Both the position numbers and the translations under genes were made by a program. From Sordariomycetes sp. S80-01Y (lineage: Eukaryota > Ascomycota > Sordariomycetes): a stretch of 64,000 nt of DNA. Below the pieces are notes generated by a model. That model was not told the origin of the DNA and did not search any database. It saw nothing but the letters and a program-made list of their open reading frames with translations. Position 1 is the first letter of the stretch; every line of letters starts with the position of its first letter. Of this stretch, positions 19,517 through 31,685 are shown in pieces. The DNA is taken from contig JAXQJY010000030.1 of assembly GCA_037042185.1 (NCBI GenBank), forward strand, positions 1 to 64,000. Direction: 5' to 3'.

Positions 19517-22500
19517 GTTGCTCGTAAAACCAAATGGAATAATGAGTGGCTGGAACGCAGGAGTTCCCGATAAGCGAATGTGTGCCCGGTTGAGAAGGGA
19601 CGTGCGAAACAACTCGAACGCAAAGAGCGGCAAACGATGAGAAGGAACCCCAGACCCGTAAAGCAGCTGGCAAGCCCCTTTCTCATATAGTCTCCCACCT
19701 CCAAGATGGTATTGCCCACCAACCCATGCTACCAAGCCTTCGCTCAATCCAGACCCCGTCAAGGCGACCTGGCATTGTAAGCCCCCCCTCGGGCGCGCAA
19801 GACAGAACTGCTTTGGGCCAAGTCGGGGTCAGCCCATGCAGGCCTAGAACTAACACAGAGTGAGGTGGACACTTTTTTTCGGACCTGCAGCAGCATGTAA
19901 CCTTCCATGTTGCGATCATTCGTGTCTGGTGGCCGAGCTTAGGTGTGGCAGGGCGGCGTCCACGGGTTCCAGAACGCCAATTGAATTCTCTGGTTCCTAG
20001 GATTTACGGCGCAGCACATGGGACTAAGGAACTATTGTCTGGGCGCATGGAGGCAGGTTCCAAAACGCGGCTGAAAATTTTAGCGGCGAATTCACGCCGA
20101 CACCCCTGCGGCTTATTGATACCACAGCGCGTGCCCCGGGGCGCGCTTGTCTCCGACCACATTTTGGCTCGGCGTTTGCCCAAAACAGTCTCATGTGACC
20201 GCGTTCGTGTCTGCGACCGCGTTTGTTCCGCTACTCGCGCATCTTCTCCGGCGAAAACCCGCATAGGGCTGACTCCGCTCAGGGGTAGAATGTTCCTGCA
20301 TGTGCCAAGGTCTTTCAACCCCTGTAGCGACCATGGTCTTACGGAGTAATTCCCGCCAGCCCCGTCCTCGCAGGGCTGGAATGCGCTTGTTCAAGTATTC
20401 GCATCGGCTTGAGATACCGATTGTCATCTACATGTAACTGACAACTGCCAATCTCCGCCCAGTGAGCCAATTGCTGTGTCGCTCCAATATCTACAACACC
20501 TGGTCGGCCCAATGGCACCACACCATCACAACAGCGGCTATCCTCTACCCTGTTGAATCATTCGTTTTCTTCACTTTTGATCTCACTATCGTACCTACCC
20601 TTCTACCGTTTGCGATTGAAACATTACTGGAATCAGTACTCTTTAACTCGATTGCCTACAAAAAGCCCGGTCCTGCGGCACTAATACTGAGCATGATGAA
20701 TCGATCGAGATGACGGCACACTGATAACATCGGTCTCCATTTCTTCGAGCATAACCCGAGTAATTACCGGGATGATCAGGAATGTAGCTACGCAATACGC
20801 CCAGCATGGGTTGATCAGAATTGGAGAGCGCCAGGACTGAGTGAGTGCAGACGCTTTGGGAGTGGCTGGAAAGTTGGGCCAGAATCCTAGGTGAAAAGAT
20901 CACTGCTGCTGAGGCGAAAGATGGGGCCGTGGAAAAGGAATCAGCACACACCGGCCCACGGTCTCATTACAGCCAGGACAGGGTCAAGTCAAACATGGGC
21001 AACGCGAGGAGCGAAGCCAAAGCCGTGTATATCAACATGTCTGAAGCCTGGGAAAGCATCCCGAGGGGGTTGACTGGTGTGTCTGTCAGCGAACAGAAGA
21101 CGATTGCGAACATCTTCGAGGAATTAAAGACTCAGATCATCGAGAGGTTTGGTATCTTTACATCGCTCCAGATTGAGGAGCATCTCCAGGCAATGGTCGG
21201 TAAGCTCTTCATGGAAACAGCCAGAAATATTGTTATCCAGATGCTGAGAATTATCGAAGCCTATGTAAAGCCGTCGATGATGGGTTGAATAAATCGATCT
21301 CAGTTGCTGAGGTGCGAAGCTATATAAAATGGTTGCCGACGACGACCTTAGCATGACGGATCTCGTGTGCCTCGTTGCCGTCGTTCCTAACATTATCGTT
21401 CTTAGGGCGATGATTGGCTCTGATACTTTTCCGAACAACATCTCAATTACAAATATGTTCTTTACCGAGGCCTTTGAGTCCGCTGCCGTGCTAAAGCTTC
21501 TTCACAGCGACGAATCGGTTCATAAGACCGTGACCGTTGTCTCCGAGTTGTGGCCACGGCAGTCTCGGGTTCATATGATAACCAACCGGGGAAGGACTTA
21601 AGTGAATTAATCTAAATGAAAATTTAATGAATCCTAGGAGCAGAGACGTAGATCAAAAGAGCAGCAGCTCAAAGGAGAAACAGAAGGCCACAGAAGCAGC
21701 CCATCCGAGCAGCAGACGAGCGAAGCAAGAGGGGCACTTTACAGGAGTCACGAGGTAACTGGAAAGTGGAAGGTGCTGGTGCATGGGGTTGGATATAGAT
21801 CAAGGGGTAAAATGAGGCTTGGAGTAAGCAGTTTGCACGCCCTTTGCGTCGTGTCAGGATTGGCTGTTGTTCTTTTGAGCGTTGAAGGTTGTGTTTTACT
21901 GGACAGCTGAATTGGAAGTGACTAAATCTATTTACATTCTTCGGTATCACTGGATCATTCTGTTTCAGTTATTAAGCTGAGTCTGCTTTCACTTGTGGCT
22001 GTGATGGGCAGAATACAATGTTTCTTGATACCACCACGACGTGCAGGTTAGTATAACCCGAAACTACCTGCAATGATATCTCTACGAAAAGACCTCTTAT
22101 CGCGTCTCAATTTCTAAAGAGAAACGGCCAGGCCCTTAAATATTCGATAGCTGGGCATAGCGCGTCGTGAATGGACCTAGGAATCGATGATACTTCGGCT
22201 GCGTCCGTGACGGGCAACGATGGACCGGCGCAGCACAATCAAACAGTTGCATACGTAAGCACCATATGATCGATCCTGTTTCCGGTCTCAAGGCGTTATG
22301 TTGGTTGTGGTTGCCTTGGGCTAGTTTCTGCAATTCCTGCGGCGAGACGACTGGTCTCTCAGCTTCTTCACTGGTTCGGCTTGACTCAGCGGCGGCGAAG
22401 TACCTGGCCAATTGGGCACATTATACGAATTAAAAGCATCAATCAAGCAAACCTAACTGGTTAAACAATTCTTTTGCATTTTTTGGAAGAGTCAAGGAGC

Positions 22501-22608
22501 TTATTACACACAGTATTCGACTTAGCGCCATGATTTAATGCGACCTTTCCTCCGCCTGTCGCCCCTGGGCACGACGCGCAGCTTTCCCACAAAACCCGGA
22601 CTCAGAAC
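19517..22608. other. Long gene-poor region
   Basis: About 3.1 kb with no recognisable gene. 19517-20460 includes the chitinase promoter and a GC-rich patch around 20050-20330 with the related words TGTGACCGCGTTCGTGTC and TGCGACCGCGTTTGTTCC side by side. An unassigned coding-like stretch (20845-21601) is listed separately. 21610-22600 shows nothing. Confidence 0.55.
20845..21601 (+). pseudogene. Unassigned coding-like stretch, apparently frame-shifted
   Basis: An open frame from about 20845 to 21288 encodes a polar, helix-rich sequence (for example VSEQKTIANIFEELKTQIIE). It stops at 21288, but the next frame continues at once with VDDGLNKSISVAEVRSYIKW from about 21273 to 21350, then ends. A further frame (21329-21601) encodes FTEAFESAAVLKLLHSDES. 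No intron with good borders joins these pieces and no family is recognised. It may be a broken gene of unknown type, or an unlucky run of open frames. Confidence 0.3.
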
Positions 22609-23458
22609 TCAGACACCATACGTATAGCTCACATCTGTCCTGGGCACTTCCTTGTGTGCATGATCCATCGCATTGGCAGCTGACCACCCAAAAAACACAC
22701 ACAGGCCCATGGCGATGATCTCTTCCAGCACGCTCATCAGCAGGTACGCCGTCGGGTTGCCGTCCATAAGAGCAAAGGTCGAGTTGTCGGTGAAGTCGCT
22801 TAGCGACGAGTAGACGATACGGACGAGCAGTAACGGGAAAGATAGGCCAATGGCGAGGAAGAACTTTTTCTGCGCGGCGCTCATGTTATGACGGACGAGG
22901 AAGAGCAGCCACAGGGCCAGCGCGTAGATGAGGACGAAGACGGCGAGGAAGATGGACATAGCGCCGACGACGTAGCCGTTGGCGTGGAAGGCGCTGGTGC
23001 TGTCGGTGATGCTGATGCCTGCGATACCGATAATGAGGCCGATGAAGGTGGCGATGGCGACGATGTTGAGTGCGCGGGGATGGAGCGTCTGATCATTGTC
23101 ACTGGGAGCATGTGTGTCAGCTTTCAAGAGTCCTACTCCAGGCAGGGCAATAACATTGCAGTATAAGCACTCACATCTGTCGCAGCAGGCCAATGTAGGT
23201 CAGCAGCAGAGGAGCTATGCCAATTAGCTGGCATACTGCCTCGGCAATGAAGATATTCTTGGTGGGATGATTGATGGTCAATAGCGAGCAGATGCTACCA
23301 GCGATGCGGATGAGCGATAGCGAAACAACGCATCGCCACGTCTTAGCACCAGCTCTCCAGCCTACTCGTTTCCAGATGATGAAGGCGATGGCGAGGATGG
23401 CGGGAAAGAGGATGAGTTGGATGATGGCAATGCCATTGCGGTAGGTCACAGAGCCCAT
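22609..23458 (-). CDS. Seven-helix membrane protein, DUF7702-like
   Basis: Two exons (23458-23175 and 23101-22609) with a 73-bp intron give 258 residues. The N-terminus MGSVTYRNGIAIIQLILFPAIL and the block SLSLIRIAGSICSLL, with about seven hydrophobic helices, match my recollection of the fungal DUF7702 family. Helices can be placed near residues 10-30, 40-62, 72-92, 108-130, 138-160, 170-190 and 212-235. No biochemical role is established for that family. The gene is divergent from the Zn2Cys6 regulator at 24329, with about 870 bp between starts, so shared control is possible. Confidence 0.8.
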
Positions 23459-24328
23459 GGCGAAAGAAGATTGCGGTAGTCGGACTTGAGAAGGTTATGT
23501 ACTCTGATTGGCTCGAGGGGGGATCGCGAGCTGTAAGCGATGCCAGAGATGGAGATGGCTGTGATGGCTGATGAATTTGATGAAACCTTTGCCAAGTGCA
23601 CCGCGCGTCGTCTTTATATTCTCCTTCCAAAATTATTCCTCGAGCTATACGCACATGCCACTTCCCAACGACATCAGAATAATATGCATCGTCAACCGTG
23701 CCGCAAAAGACGCGGCCTTTGACTGGCAGGACATCTCGGATACCAGAAACGGCATGGCGCGCCAGTCAGGGCCACGCATCCATTGAAGAACCAGTTGTGC
23801 CTTCTGACTGGCCCAGCATCTCAGATACCGAGAGGGGAATAGCGCACAACGCAATCGTAGTGCCTATTTACAGCCCTTGCCCCAGCGGCCGAACCACGGC
23901 ATGCACACTTTGGGATCGTCGCCCCGTAAGGCTGGGTCGAGCTGAGCCCTACCCCGGCTTGTGGCAGGGCAGTCGACGGTAGTGCAAAATTACCATCCGT
24001 CTACTCTTCATCGAATTTGGAAACCTGTCCAGCCGATGACGTTGTCAGGGACGCCCTTGCAGATGCCGTACATCCGGGAGACCAACTGCCATGTGGACCC
24101 CGGATAAATCGGTATATGAGAAGTTGGGCCCAAACCATCCTCTGCCTCTCCAAGGCTCACCTTTCATCTTAGCCCTACGGCTTAGCGTGGCACCCGCGTG
24201 ACCTGTCATTCAGCGCAGTGATGATCTTGCTTAGCCAGCTTGTCATAAAAATGCAATTCAGAAGCCCGCTTCTGTGCTTCGAAAGTAGTTGTTCAACTCA
24301 CCAGTTCTCAAAGACCGAGACCTGACAC
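23459..24328. other. Divergent promoter region with a short direct repeat
   Basis: Contains an imperfect direct repeat of about 24 bp (GACTGGCAGGACATCTCGG at about 23720 and GACTGGCCCAGCATCTCAG at about 23806), each followed by ATACC. It may be regulatory for the divergent membrane protein and transcription factor genes. No gene is seen. Confidence 0.5.
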
Positions 24329-25925
24329 ATGTCCAAGTCGCAAGCGTTGATCATCTCCCTCGCCTCCCCCCTTTTTATGGATGACATGGCAACGACCATT
24401 CTCAATGCCGCTCGTGCCAGAGCCTCCAAAAGCTGTGCGAACTGCCGAGCCGTCAAGCGTCGCGTGAATTGCTCTCGTCACCTCCCGTACACATATCCAC
24501 TGAGCTAATGGAGCTATATAGTGCGACCAGCAGCGCCCTTCCTGCGGCCAATGCATCCGTCTTCGCGAAAAGTGTCCCGGCTACCGCGATGACTGGGAGC
24601 TCGTCTTCCGCAACCAAACTGACCACACCATCAAACGCTCCAAAGAAAAGACCTCCGATACTCAAGCGGCAGCGAAAGGCACCAAAGGAGGAAAGCCGCT
24701 TCCCATCATCCACAAACTGCCCTTCGGCGCCGACGAGATTGGCGTCAACTTCTTCCTCCACAGCTTCATTGCCGGCACACAGCCTGCATCGCGCGGATGT
24801 CTCAACTACGTACCCTCTGTCTTCCGCGCTGATTGCGAGCCGTCGGCCCTTGTGGCTAGTATTGCTGCCGTAGGTCTCGTCGCACTAGCCAACTCGACCC
24901 AGCAGTCAGATTTGGCCGGCCAAGCGCGCTCCAAATACTCAGAGGCCATCGGCAAGGTCAACGCCGCGTTGGAGTCGCCCACGGAGTCGACCAAGGACAG
25001 CACGCTCATGGCTGTCATCACACTGGGCGTGTTCGAACAGGTCTCGCGGCATGAATCGTGGCAGCGTCACGTGCAGGGTGCGGCAGCGCTGGTGGCAGCC
25101 CGCGGGAAGGACCAGTTCTCAAGGCCGGTGGGAATACACATGTTTAACCAGGTCCGCGCCGAGCTGCTTATCTCGTGCTTTCAATCTCGTGGCGTGAGAT
25201 GGTTCCCGGAAGACATGATCAAGCTGCAGGTGGAGGCGTCCAACTACATCGACACATCAAGTCTGTTCTGGCACCTCGGCGTGTTGGGTACCCGGTGCGC
25301 CAACCTCTTGTCCAAGGTCAGGGCCTATCACGGAGACTACGTCTGGTCTGGGCTGTTGGAGGAGGCTACAATACTGGAGCGCGACTTTCAACATGCCTCC
25401 AAGACGCTCGAGATCCAGGAGCCATATACAACAACCCGCGAATTGCGCGGCGATACCGAGGTTGTCTACCGCGGCCGGATAGATCTGTACAAGGACTTCT
25501 GGGCCATCAGGCTGTGGAACAACTGCCGCACTCTCAGGATCATTCTTGGAGAAATCATCATGTTTCTCCTGAATAAGGTATTCGCGGCGGATGTTGCACA
25601 GTCCCTCCGTGAGCACCTGAGACTACGCGTCGAGGGGACATTCAAGGCTCTGGAGGAGCTGGGGAATGATTTACTAGCCACCGTCCCGCAGTCTCTAGAC
25701 TTTATATCCTCCACAGCCAAGCCAATGCAGGGGAATGTTCCCGGTGGCTACTTGCTAATTTGGGGGCTCTACATGGTTGGGCAATGTGTGGTGACCAAGA
25801 GCGAGACCAGGAGGTGGGTGATGAGGCGGCTGGAGGATATCGGGAGGACGACGGGCATGTCGGTGACGACGCGGCTGATTCAGGACATCAAGAAGATAGA
25901 CGACTGGGCGTCCAAGAACCTATAA
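24329..25925 (+). CDS. Zn2Cys6 transcription factor
   Basis: Two exons (24329-24463 and 24522-25925) separated by a 58-bp intron that interrupts the zinc cluster, as is common in this family. Joined, they give CANCRAVKRRC and CGQCIRLREKC, a full C6 cluster at residues 36-63 of a 512-residue protein. An internal Met at 24377 would also serve as a start and removes a hydrophobic leader that is odd for a nuclear protein. The rest is the helical fungal-specific region with the pattern SIAAVGLVALAN...STKDSTLMAVITLGVFEQV, found in regulators of the DUF3468 / Fungal_trans_2 type. The target genes are unknown; the nearest candidate is the divergent DUF7702-like gene. Confidence 0.88.
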
Positions 25926-27008
25926 ATGGCAGCCTATCGGTAACAATTCACATAACGCCAAATTCCTACAGTCACGGCTGCCCCCGACCCCGACTTCTCT
26001 CGGGGCCTGCCCTATCTATAGCGGCATCCGGCACCGGTGCAGTGGACTCGGCAGCCGTGGACCGCCATAAGTGCTACGACTCGTCGTGTGGCCTTTCATG
26101 TGACTCTGAAACACCCCCATTATTTCCCTCCAATCGCCCGCTCAGAAGCAGGGCTCACTACCGAGGCTCACTACGCTCCTGCACAGGCTCACCGTGAGCC
26201 TCAGAGGATCACGACGAGCCTTACCACATAGGTCATAACGATCCTCTATATTATTAAATACTATATAGGACCCACGAGCTACCTATATTTATTAGATATA
26301 ACTTAGCTATTAATGTAATTATTAACGCTTAGTTACCTACTAGTTCTATAACTTCGCTTACTAGACTATAACGACTACCTAGTCTCGCACTGATAACCTA
26401 ACGTACTATAATTAGACCAGGGCCGAACGACATATATAGCTATCTAACATTATAACCCTGTATCTATGTAAATTATACCAATTATAAAGCTTATCTTATT
26501 AAAGTTATAGGCATCGTTAAAGATTGCGGAGCACTCCAGACGGACTACAGAATGTGTGGAGCAGCGAGTACGCACAGACAGGGGTATCAATGGGCCTGGC
26601 TTCACAGCTACTTACCCAGTGGAAGTCGCCCGCTAGAATATGGAGATCGGAGTACTCCGGGCACGTCTCGCGAAGCTTTCATAACCCCGTCGCCAGAGCT
26701 CCGCTCTGTATATTTGTAAGCACTCTGGGACCAGAAGAGCCATCAATTTGTCAGCGGGAAATGATTGCGTGTTTGTGAAGGTGATTTGCGATGGCAACGT
26801 CTAGCGAAACGCAGGGCTAGTTCGCAGTCTTTTCTTATAAGAATGGTTCTCGAGCCCTCAAATCGACTCAATGCTTGAAACTTCAATTGCTCTGACACAT
26901 ACCCTCGACATCACTCTAGCATCGATTTGCATACTTACACTACCCTTTACACGCCGTCTATTACTCTCTGTGGGTAAAGGATTACGCCACAGCGATCTAC
27001 TCATCCAT
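25926..27008. other. Decayed AT-rich repeat region
   Basis: From 26230 to 26520 the DNA is AT-rich and rich in TA steps, and it includes a copy of the dispersed repeat also seen at 6972-7068. Around 26140-26220 short inverted words of the type GAGGCTCAC / GTGAGCCTC occur. No gene is supportable. Confidence 0.6.
26316..26414 (+). repeat. Dispersed AT-rich repeat, copy 2
   Basis: Matches 6972-7068 in the same orientation over about 97 bases, with scattered substitutions and small length changes. The copies lie about 19 kb apart. Nothing in either copy identifies the parent element; the flanks are AT-rich in both. Confidence 0.75.
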
Positions 27009-27434
27009 ATGTCAAACGCCGACATATTCAACGGGGCCGAGAATCTCCGAGTGATCCAGCGGCTATACGATTCCTTCGCCCGAGGAGATGGGCCTGGAGC
27101 TCTAGCGGAGATGCATGATAACATTCACTGGAACGAGGCAGAGAATTTTGTCTACTCAGATCGGAATCCGTATCAATCGCCATCGGATGTAGCCAATGGA
27201 GTTTTCGGCCGCCTTCTTGCAGACTGGGAGGATTACGAAGCTACCGCTCACGAGCTTCTTCACGCCGGCGACACTGTCATTGCCCTTGGGAGATCGAAAG
27301 GCACGAACCGTGTCACTCGAAAGCCACTTGACGCGCAATTTGCTCATGTATGGAGGCTGAGGGAGGGCAAAATTGTTGGCTTCCAGCAATATATTGATAC
27401 ATTACAAGTACACAGAGTTACATCAGTAATATAG
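27009..27434 (+). CDS. SnoaL-like / NTF2-fold small protein
   Basis: A single exon of 141 residues from the ATG at 27009, where homology starts (NLRVIQRLYDSFARGD). The pattern is that of the SnoaL-like domain of the NTF2 superfamily: an N-terminal helix with YDSFARGDGPGALAEM, then HDNIHWNEAENF, a middle HELLHAGDTVIALGRSKGTN and the final strand pair HVWRLREGKIVGFQQYIDT. Members include ketosteroid-isomerase-like enzymes, polyketide cyclases and stress proteins of unknown role. The conserved acidic and His residues would line the cone-shaped pocket, but no substrate can be named. There is no signal peptide. It stands alone between a repeat region and the next regulator. Confidence 0.87.
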   Translation: MSNADIFNGAENLRVIQRLYDSFARGDGPGALAEMHDNIHWNEAENFVYSDRNPYQSPSDVANGVFGRLLADWEDYEATAHELLHAGDTVIALGRSKGTNRVTRKPLDAQFAHVWRLREGKIVGFQQYIDTLQVHRVTSVI

Positions 27435-28030
27435 ATTTGCGTATCATATATATAACTACAAACTAAATATTATACTACAGACATGTAAAGTGTGTGAGTC
27501 AACATGACAGGTGTGACGCTCGGGCCTGGTGTACTTATAGGGTAGGTGTGGATTACTACATCAAGTTGAATATAGCCCCAATTGCCGTACGGAATGGTAA
27601 ACATTTCTAAATGCTAAAGCTTTGTGCCTTGGCGAACCGTTTTCAATGAAACGATGTCTCTGTGTTGACTCAAGGCTTCCACTTGTCCATGAGACCCTTC
27701 TTTGTGTTGGAACCTTGACCTTGACACCAGCAGGAGAGAACAGGAAATGAGATCTGGAGTACTAAGGGTCTCCTTTCACCAAGACAGTTCTAGGTCGTAG
27801 ATAGTATTATTGTGAATCATGATTACAGCGGTTCGTGGAATGAAATGATTAGACGGGTCCCACCACAAATCGCTGGCTCGGTGGGTTTGGTGCCGGGTAG
27901 GGGAGCCAAAGAGCTTAGGTGGAGCCACGCTATGACTCGCATCATCGAATTCGGCGAAACCCTTCGGTGGCCAATCTCACATGTGTTCATCCTCACCCAA
28001 CCTAAGCGTCGTGCGCCATTGTGTCCAGGA
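27435..28030. other. Intergenic; promoter of the next regulator
   Basis: No gene is seen up to about 27840. The reading frame of the following regulator is open from 27812, with in-frame ATGs at 27845, 27932 and 28031, so part of this stretch may be coding if an earlier start is used. Confidence 0.5.
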
Positions 28031-30479
28031 ATGGTGAACAGAACCAGCGAGCGAACAACAGCCTCCGGAGTTGACACCAGTCTCGACAGCGACCGGGGCT
28101 CCGGAACTCCCCGTGTCTATCGTCTGCACAAGCGGCGTCGGCCATGCGATCAGTGTCGCGAGCGAAAGGTCCGCTGTCACTCTCAAGGCGAGAAAGCACC
28201 GTGCCACCGTTGTGCGCAGTCTGATACCACATGCACATTCCAAGGAGGGTCCTCGAGGACGAGACGGCAGACCTTGAGGCATACGCCCCAATGCCAACCA
28301 TCATCCTTGGCTGGCTATGCGGCAGAAACGAGTTCCGCCCAAGAGGCAACGCATATTGATGGAGACTCCAGCACTAATGTTGGCGTCAATGTCAACTGGG
28401 AGGTGGACGAGCCGCCAGCAGGCAACGGGGGCAGTGTGGGCCAAGACCCTCTTTCCGGACCATCTTACAGCTGGGCTTCGCCGCAGTGTGCAACGACGGA
28501 GTTTGAGAGCCTGCCTGTGGCAACGCAATTCTCGCAGACAATTGAGGACTTACAAGGCCAGACGGCAATGCTACTGGGCACTTCTTCTGAGTCGGACCCC
28601 TGGCTGCTCCGGCATTGCCGATTCGACGAGTTTGGGCTTCGCCGTTTCTATGGCCTTCAGTATAGGAACCTCGGAGGTGTGCCGACGATGGATAAGATCC
28701 CGGTGCATTTCATCGTAACGCCCGATTCGGCTCGTGATGCAGTGGCGGCGGATACAAGGGTGATTGACACGACGTCGCTGCGGGTAAGATTGGAAGAGCT
28801 CGTTCCCGCCGAATGTGGCGTGCGACTGGTAAAGCTGTGAGATGATTCACCTAGGAGCAATGAACTGATGTGACTGACGGCGATTAGCTTCTACAAACAT
28901 GTGTACCCGTTAATGCCGATTATATCATCGACTTACTTCGGCCAAGAGGGACTCACAGAGGCGGATCTGCCGGCCCAAGGTTCGCTCGACAACGTACCCT
29001 GCCATCTGCTCGGGGCCATCTACGGGTTGGCGCTTCCATTTTCACGGAACGACGCGCACCTGGATGTCATAGATATGCATCGTCCGCTCCCCCACGACGA
29101 AATCTGGCGCATTGTCTACGACAGCTTGCAGGAGCAGCTTCACCGGCCTCACTTATCCGTCCTCCAGGCCGGACTGTTCTATTTCCACAAAACACGGCAG
29201 AACAGGCAGACTAACGCTATTTCCCCAGACGCTTTCAAATGGTCGTGGCTAGGCAGCCTCGTCGGAATGGCGCATAATCTTGGCCTTCATCTCGAGACTC
29301 GCATGTGCGCCATGCCTGCTGAGGAGAGGCAGGTTCGCCGCCGCATGTGGTGGGCAATATACGTCGAGGACAAGTGGCTTTCGTTGCTCATGGGCCGACC
29401 GCCGTATATTCATCATAACGAATGGGACGTAAGCGAGTTAGATGATCACGACTTTCGAATACCCAGAAACGTACCTTTCTCTACTCTTCAACTAGGCAGT
29501 TTAGCGGGACCCTTCCGCGATATGGCCCGGCTTGCAATCATCGCGGACTCGGTACAGTCCTCGTTATAGTAAGTTATTCATTATCTGGACTTGGCCAGGG
29601 GGCTGATCTGGGGCAGCTCATTGAAAGCCTCGCAAACCCTATCTGAAAATCTCAACCTCTCGATTGAGACGGCGAAACCAATTCTAGATCGGCTGGATGC
29701 GTGGTGCGCTTCTATAGTGGCCCCGAAGCCCGTGTGGACCGCAGTGCACCGTAATGTGGCTGACCGCGAAGGGTACAATGCCCTCCCAACAACGGTGTAC
29801 ATCGCATACGCCACCCTCGTCGCCTACGTCTGGCGAGCACTGCTGCGACCCATCGTGCATTCAAATCCGCCCCCAATCATTCTCGACTCTGACGTGGAGC
29901 AAGCTGTGGAGGACTCCTGGAATATTCCTTTAGAGACCTTTCGATCGGAGGGTTTCATTCCCAACCTTCCAGATCTCTCTGAAATTTTGCTTCCTGTGGC
30001 AAACAGCGTCGACGACACCGACGCACAAGTGCGGGAGCTTCACCAGTCAGCGCTCACTTGGGCGGCAAGTCTTGTTAACCTAACTAAACAGCTGTCCCAG
30101 GTCAACTTTGGAGAATTTTGGTACTCATGTGAGTTACCAAGAAGGGCGCGTACATCTGAATGAAGAACGGAACTAACGTGTCATACTCCTAGGGTCTAAC
30201 ATGTGTTTCGCCGTTATGTCCAGCTTCGCTCTGGTGATTCTTATCCAGTCACCTTCAGCAGAAGCAGCTGTCAAAGCGGCTGAGATGCTCCATGGTTGGC
30301 GTTACGCTGTGTGGGATCAGAGCAAAGTTTCGCCGTTGGCAGTGTTAGCATCGGCCCGCATCAACGAGTTCTTTGTCGCCGGCCTCTCTGATGTCTTTGC
30401 GATGCCGCCACACGTCAAGGCGGCCATCCAGCGGGCAAATCCGGATTTCAAATCGAGTGTGCAACAAACTCATGATTAG
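28031..30479 (+). CDS. Zn2Cys6 transcription factor, DAL81/TamA-like
   Basis: Four exons (28031-28836, 28888-29568, 29617-30128, 30193-30479) give 761 residues. The zinc cluster is CDQCRERKVRC then CHRCAQSDTTC, preceded by a basic run HKRRR. After a polar linker comes the block SSESDPWLLRHCRFDEFG and LQYRNLGG..IPVHFIVTPD, which recalls the region after the zinc cluster in DAL81/TamA nitrogen regulators. The Fungal_trans region follows (LFYKHVYPLMPI, WLGSLVGMAHNLGLHLE, RRRMWWAIYVEDKWLSLLMGRPPYI). Splice joins restore SSLYSLKASQTLS and FWYSWSNMCFAVMSS. The next gene on the same strand, about 1.9 kb away, is urease, which fits a nitrogen-source regulator. The DAL81/TamA assignment is from memory of motifs and is moderately sure; the start is uncertain. 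Confidence 0.87.
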
Positions 30480-30786
30480 GCTTTTCAAAGGCCGTGTTTG
30501 GCGGCAAATTCGAAGTCCTGCCTCTCTTGGCACAGTCTAGTGTCCAACTGCGAACCCTCACCTCAGTTGAACATGCCTGAGTCTGTAGGCACTTCCGGCA
30601 TTTGGCCGAAGGTCTTTCGCCGAATATGCTGGCTTCACCAAGTTTGGAAAGCACCGACCTATAACAAGAACAAGATACTGTGGCCACCATTTCCAACCGA
30701 AGACTTTAAGCAGAATCCAGATTTTGTTCCAAGGCTCATCATTCCTCCGGATACCACTCGATTGCTTTAAAGTCAAAGAAAATACG

Positions 30787-31047
30787 ATGGATTCATACGT
30801 CAACTATGCGGCTCCCTGGGAACGGCCTTGTGAGTGCATCGACTGCAGCATTCCATGCTGCAGCGCACCACCATACAGCGCTGCCGCTGCGATCCAGCCG
30901 CCATCCTATGATGAGGCCATGCGGTGCTCAGACATGGGGCCAAAATGGGATGATGGGGACCGCCAGTCCAGGGATATCCATCAACACGGAACAAATGCGA
31001 TTACAAGATGGTTTCGTACCCACATGGCCTTGGATGGCTCTACATAA
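30787..31047 (+). CDS. Small Cys-rich protein with PPxY motif (hypothetical)
   Basis: An 86-residue frame from ATG at 30787. It holds a cysteine cluster (CECIDCSIPCC), an Ala-rich patch and the motif PPSYDEA, a textbook WW-domain ligand (PPxY) of the kind that recruits Rsp5-type ubiquitin ligases. There is no signal peptide or membrane helix. No family is recognised, and composition is the only support. It may be a real small gene or a chance frame 3' of the regulator. Confidence 0.3.
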   Translation: MDSYVNYAAPWERPCECIDCSIPCCSAPPYSAAAAIQPPSYDEAMRCSDMGPKWDDGDRQSRDIHQHGTNAITRWFRTHMALDGST

Positions 31048-31685
31048 GAGTAAGGAATCTCTCCAAAAGTCTTCTTTTATGTATCGTGCTTATCACGCAT
31101 CGCAAGATTCAAAATCCAGCCTATTGCACGATACAACCGACCTAGGTCACTATCTTCATGGCTATCTATTATATCTTTCGCGATACTTCGAGTTTAGTGC
31201 CGCTATCTGGCGCTATCTGGCGGCAGAACAGAGGCGGTGATGACCAAGACTCAAAGCCTTGCAAATGAAGTATCAGCTTCGAAGATGAGTAAAAGGCTCA
31301 ATATATGCTCTTGAGATGGTATTGTTCCTGCTTGCTCATACCTCGTGACGCCCTTTGAGACAGGACCTCACTTGATACAACAAATCAGTTTGACCAGTAC
31401 CTTGATCGTAGAATGCTATGTCAGTCGACCAGAATGTCTGACGTCCAACATAATTCGGTCTTTGGCTTTGCCCTGGCAAATACTCAGTCTGCCATCGGTG
31501 ATTCGCAGTCTTTCTTTCAGGCTTTACTCTTCACTTCATTCTGATGGCAAGTGCCATTGAAAGAGACCCGTCTCGTACCTAATCGGACACCAGGGCGACT
31601 CCAACGCAGACGGCCACAAGAGCGCCAAAAGAGGATCATTTGGTCTCGACGAGGCCAATGTACAGTGTCACACCCGGAACATCAC

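Noticed and set aside
22888-23166. Acidic, Asp/Glu-rich 92-residue plus-strand frame
   Set aside because: Complement of the hydrophobic helices of the DUF7702-like protein; the composition is explained by the antisense of Leu/Ile/Val codons.
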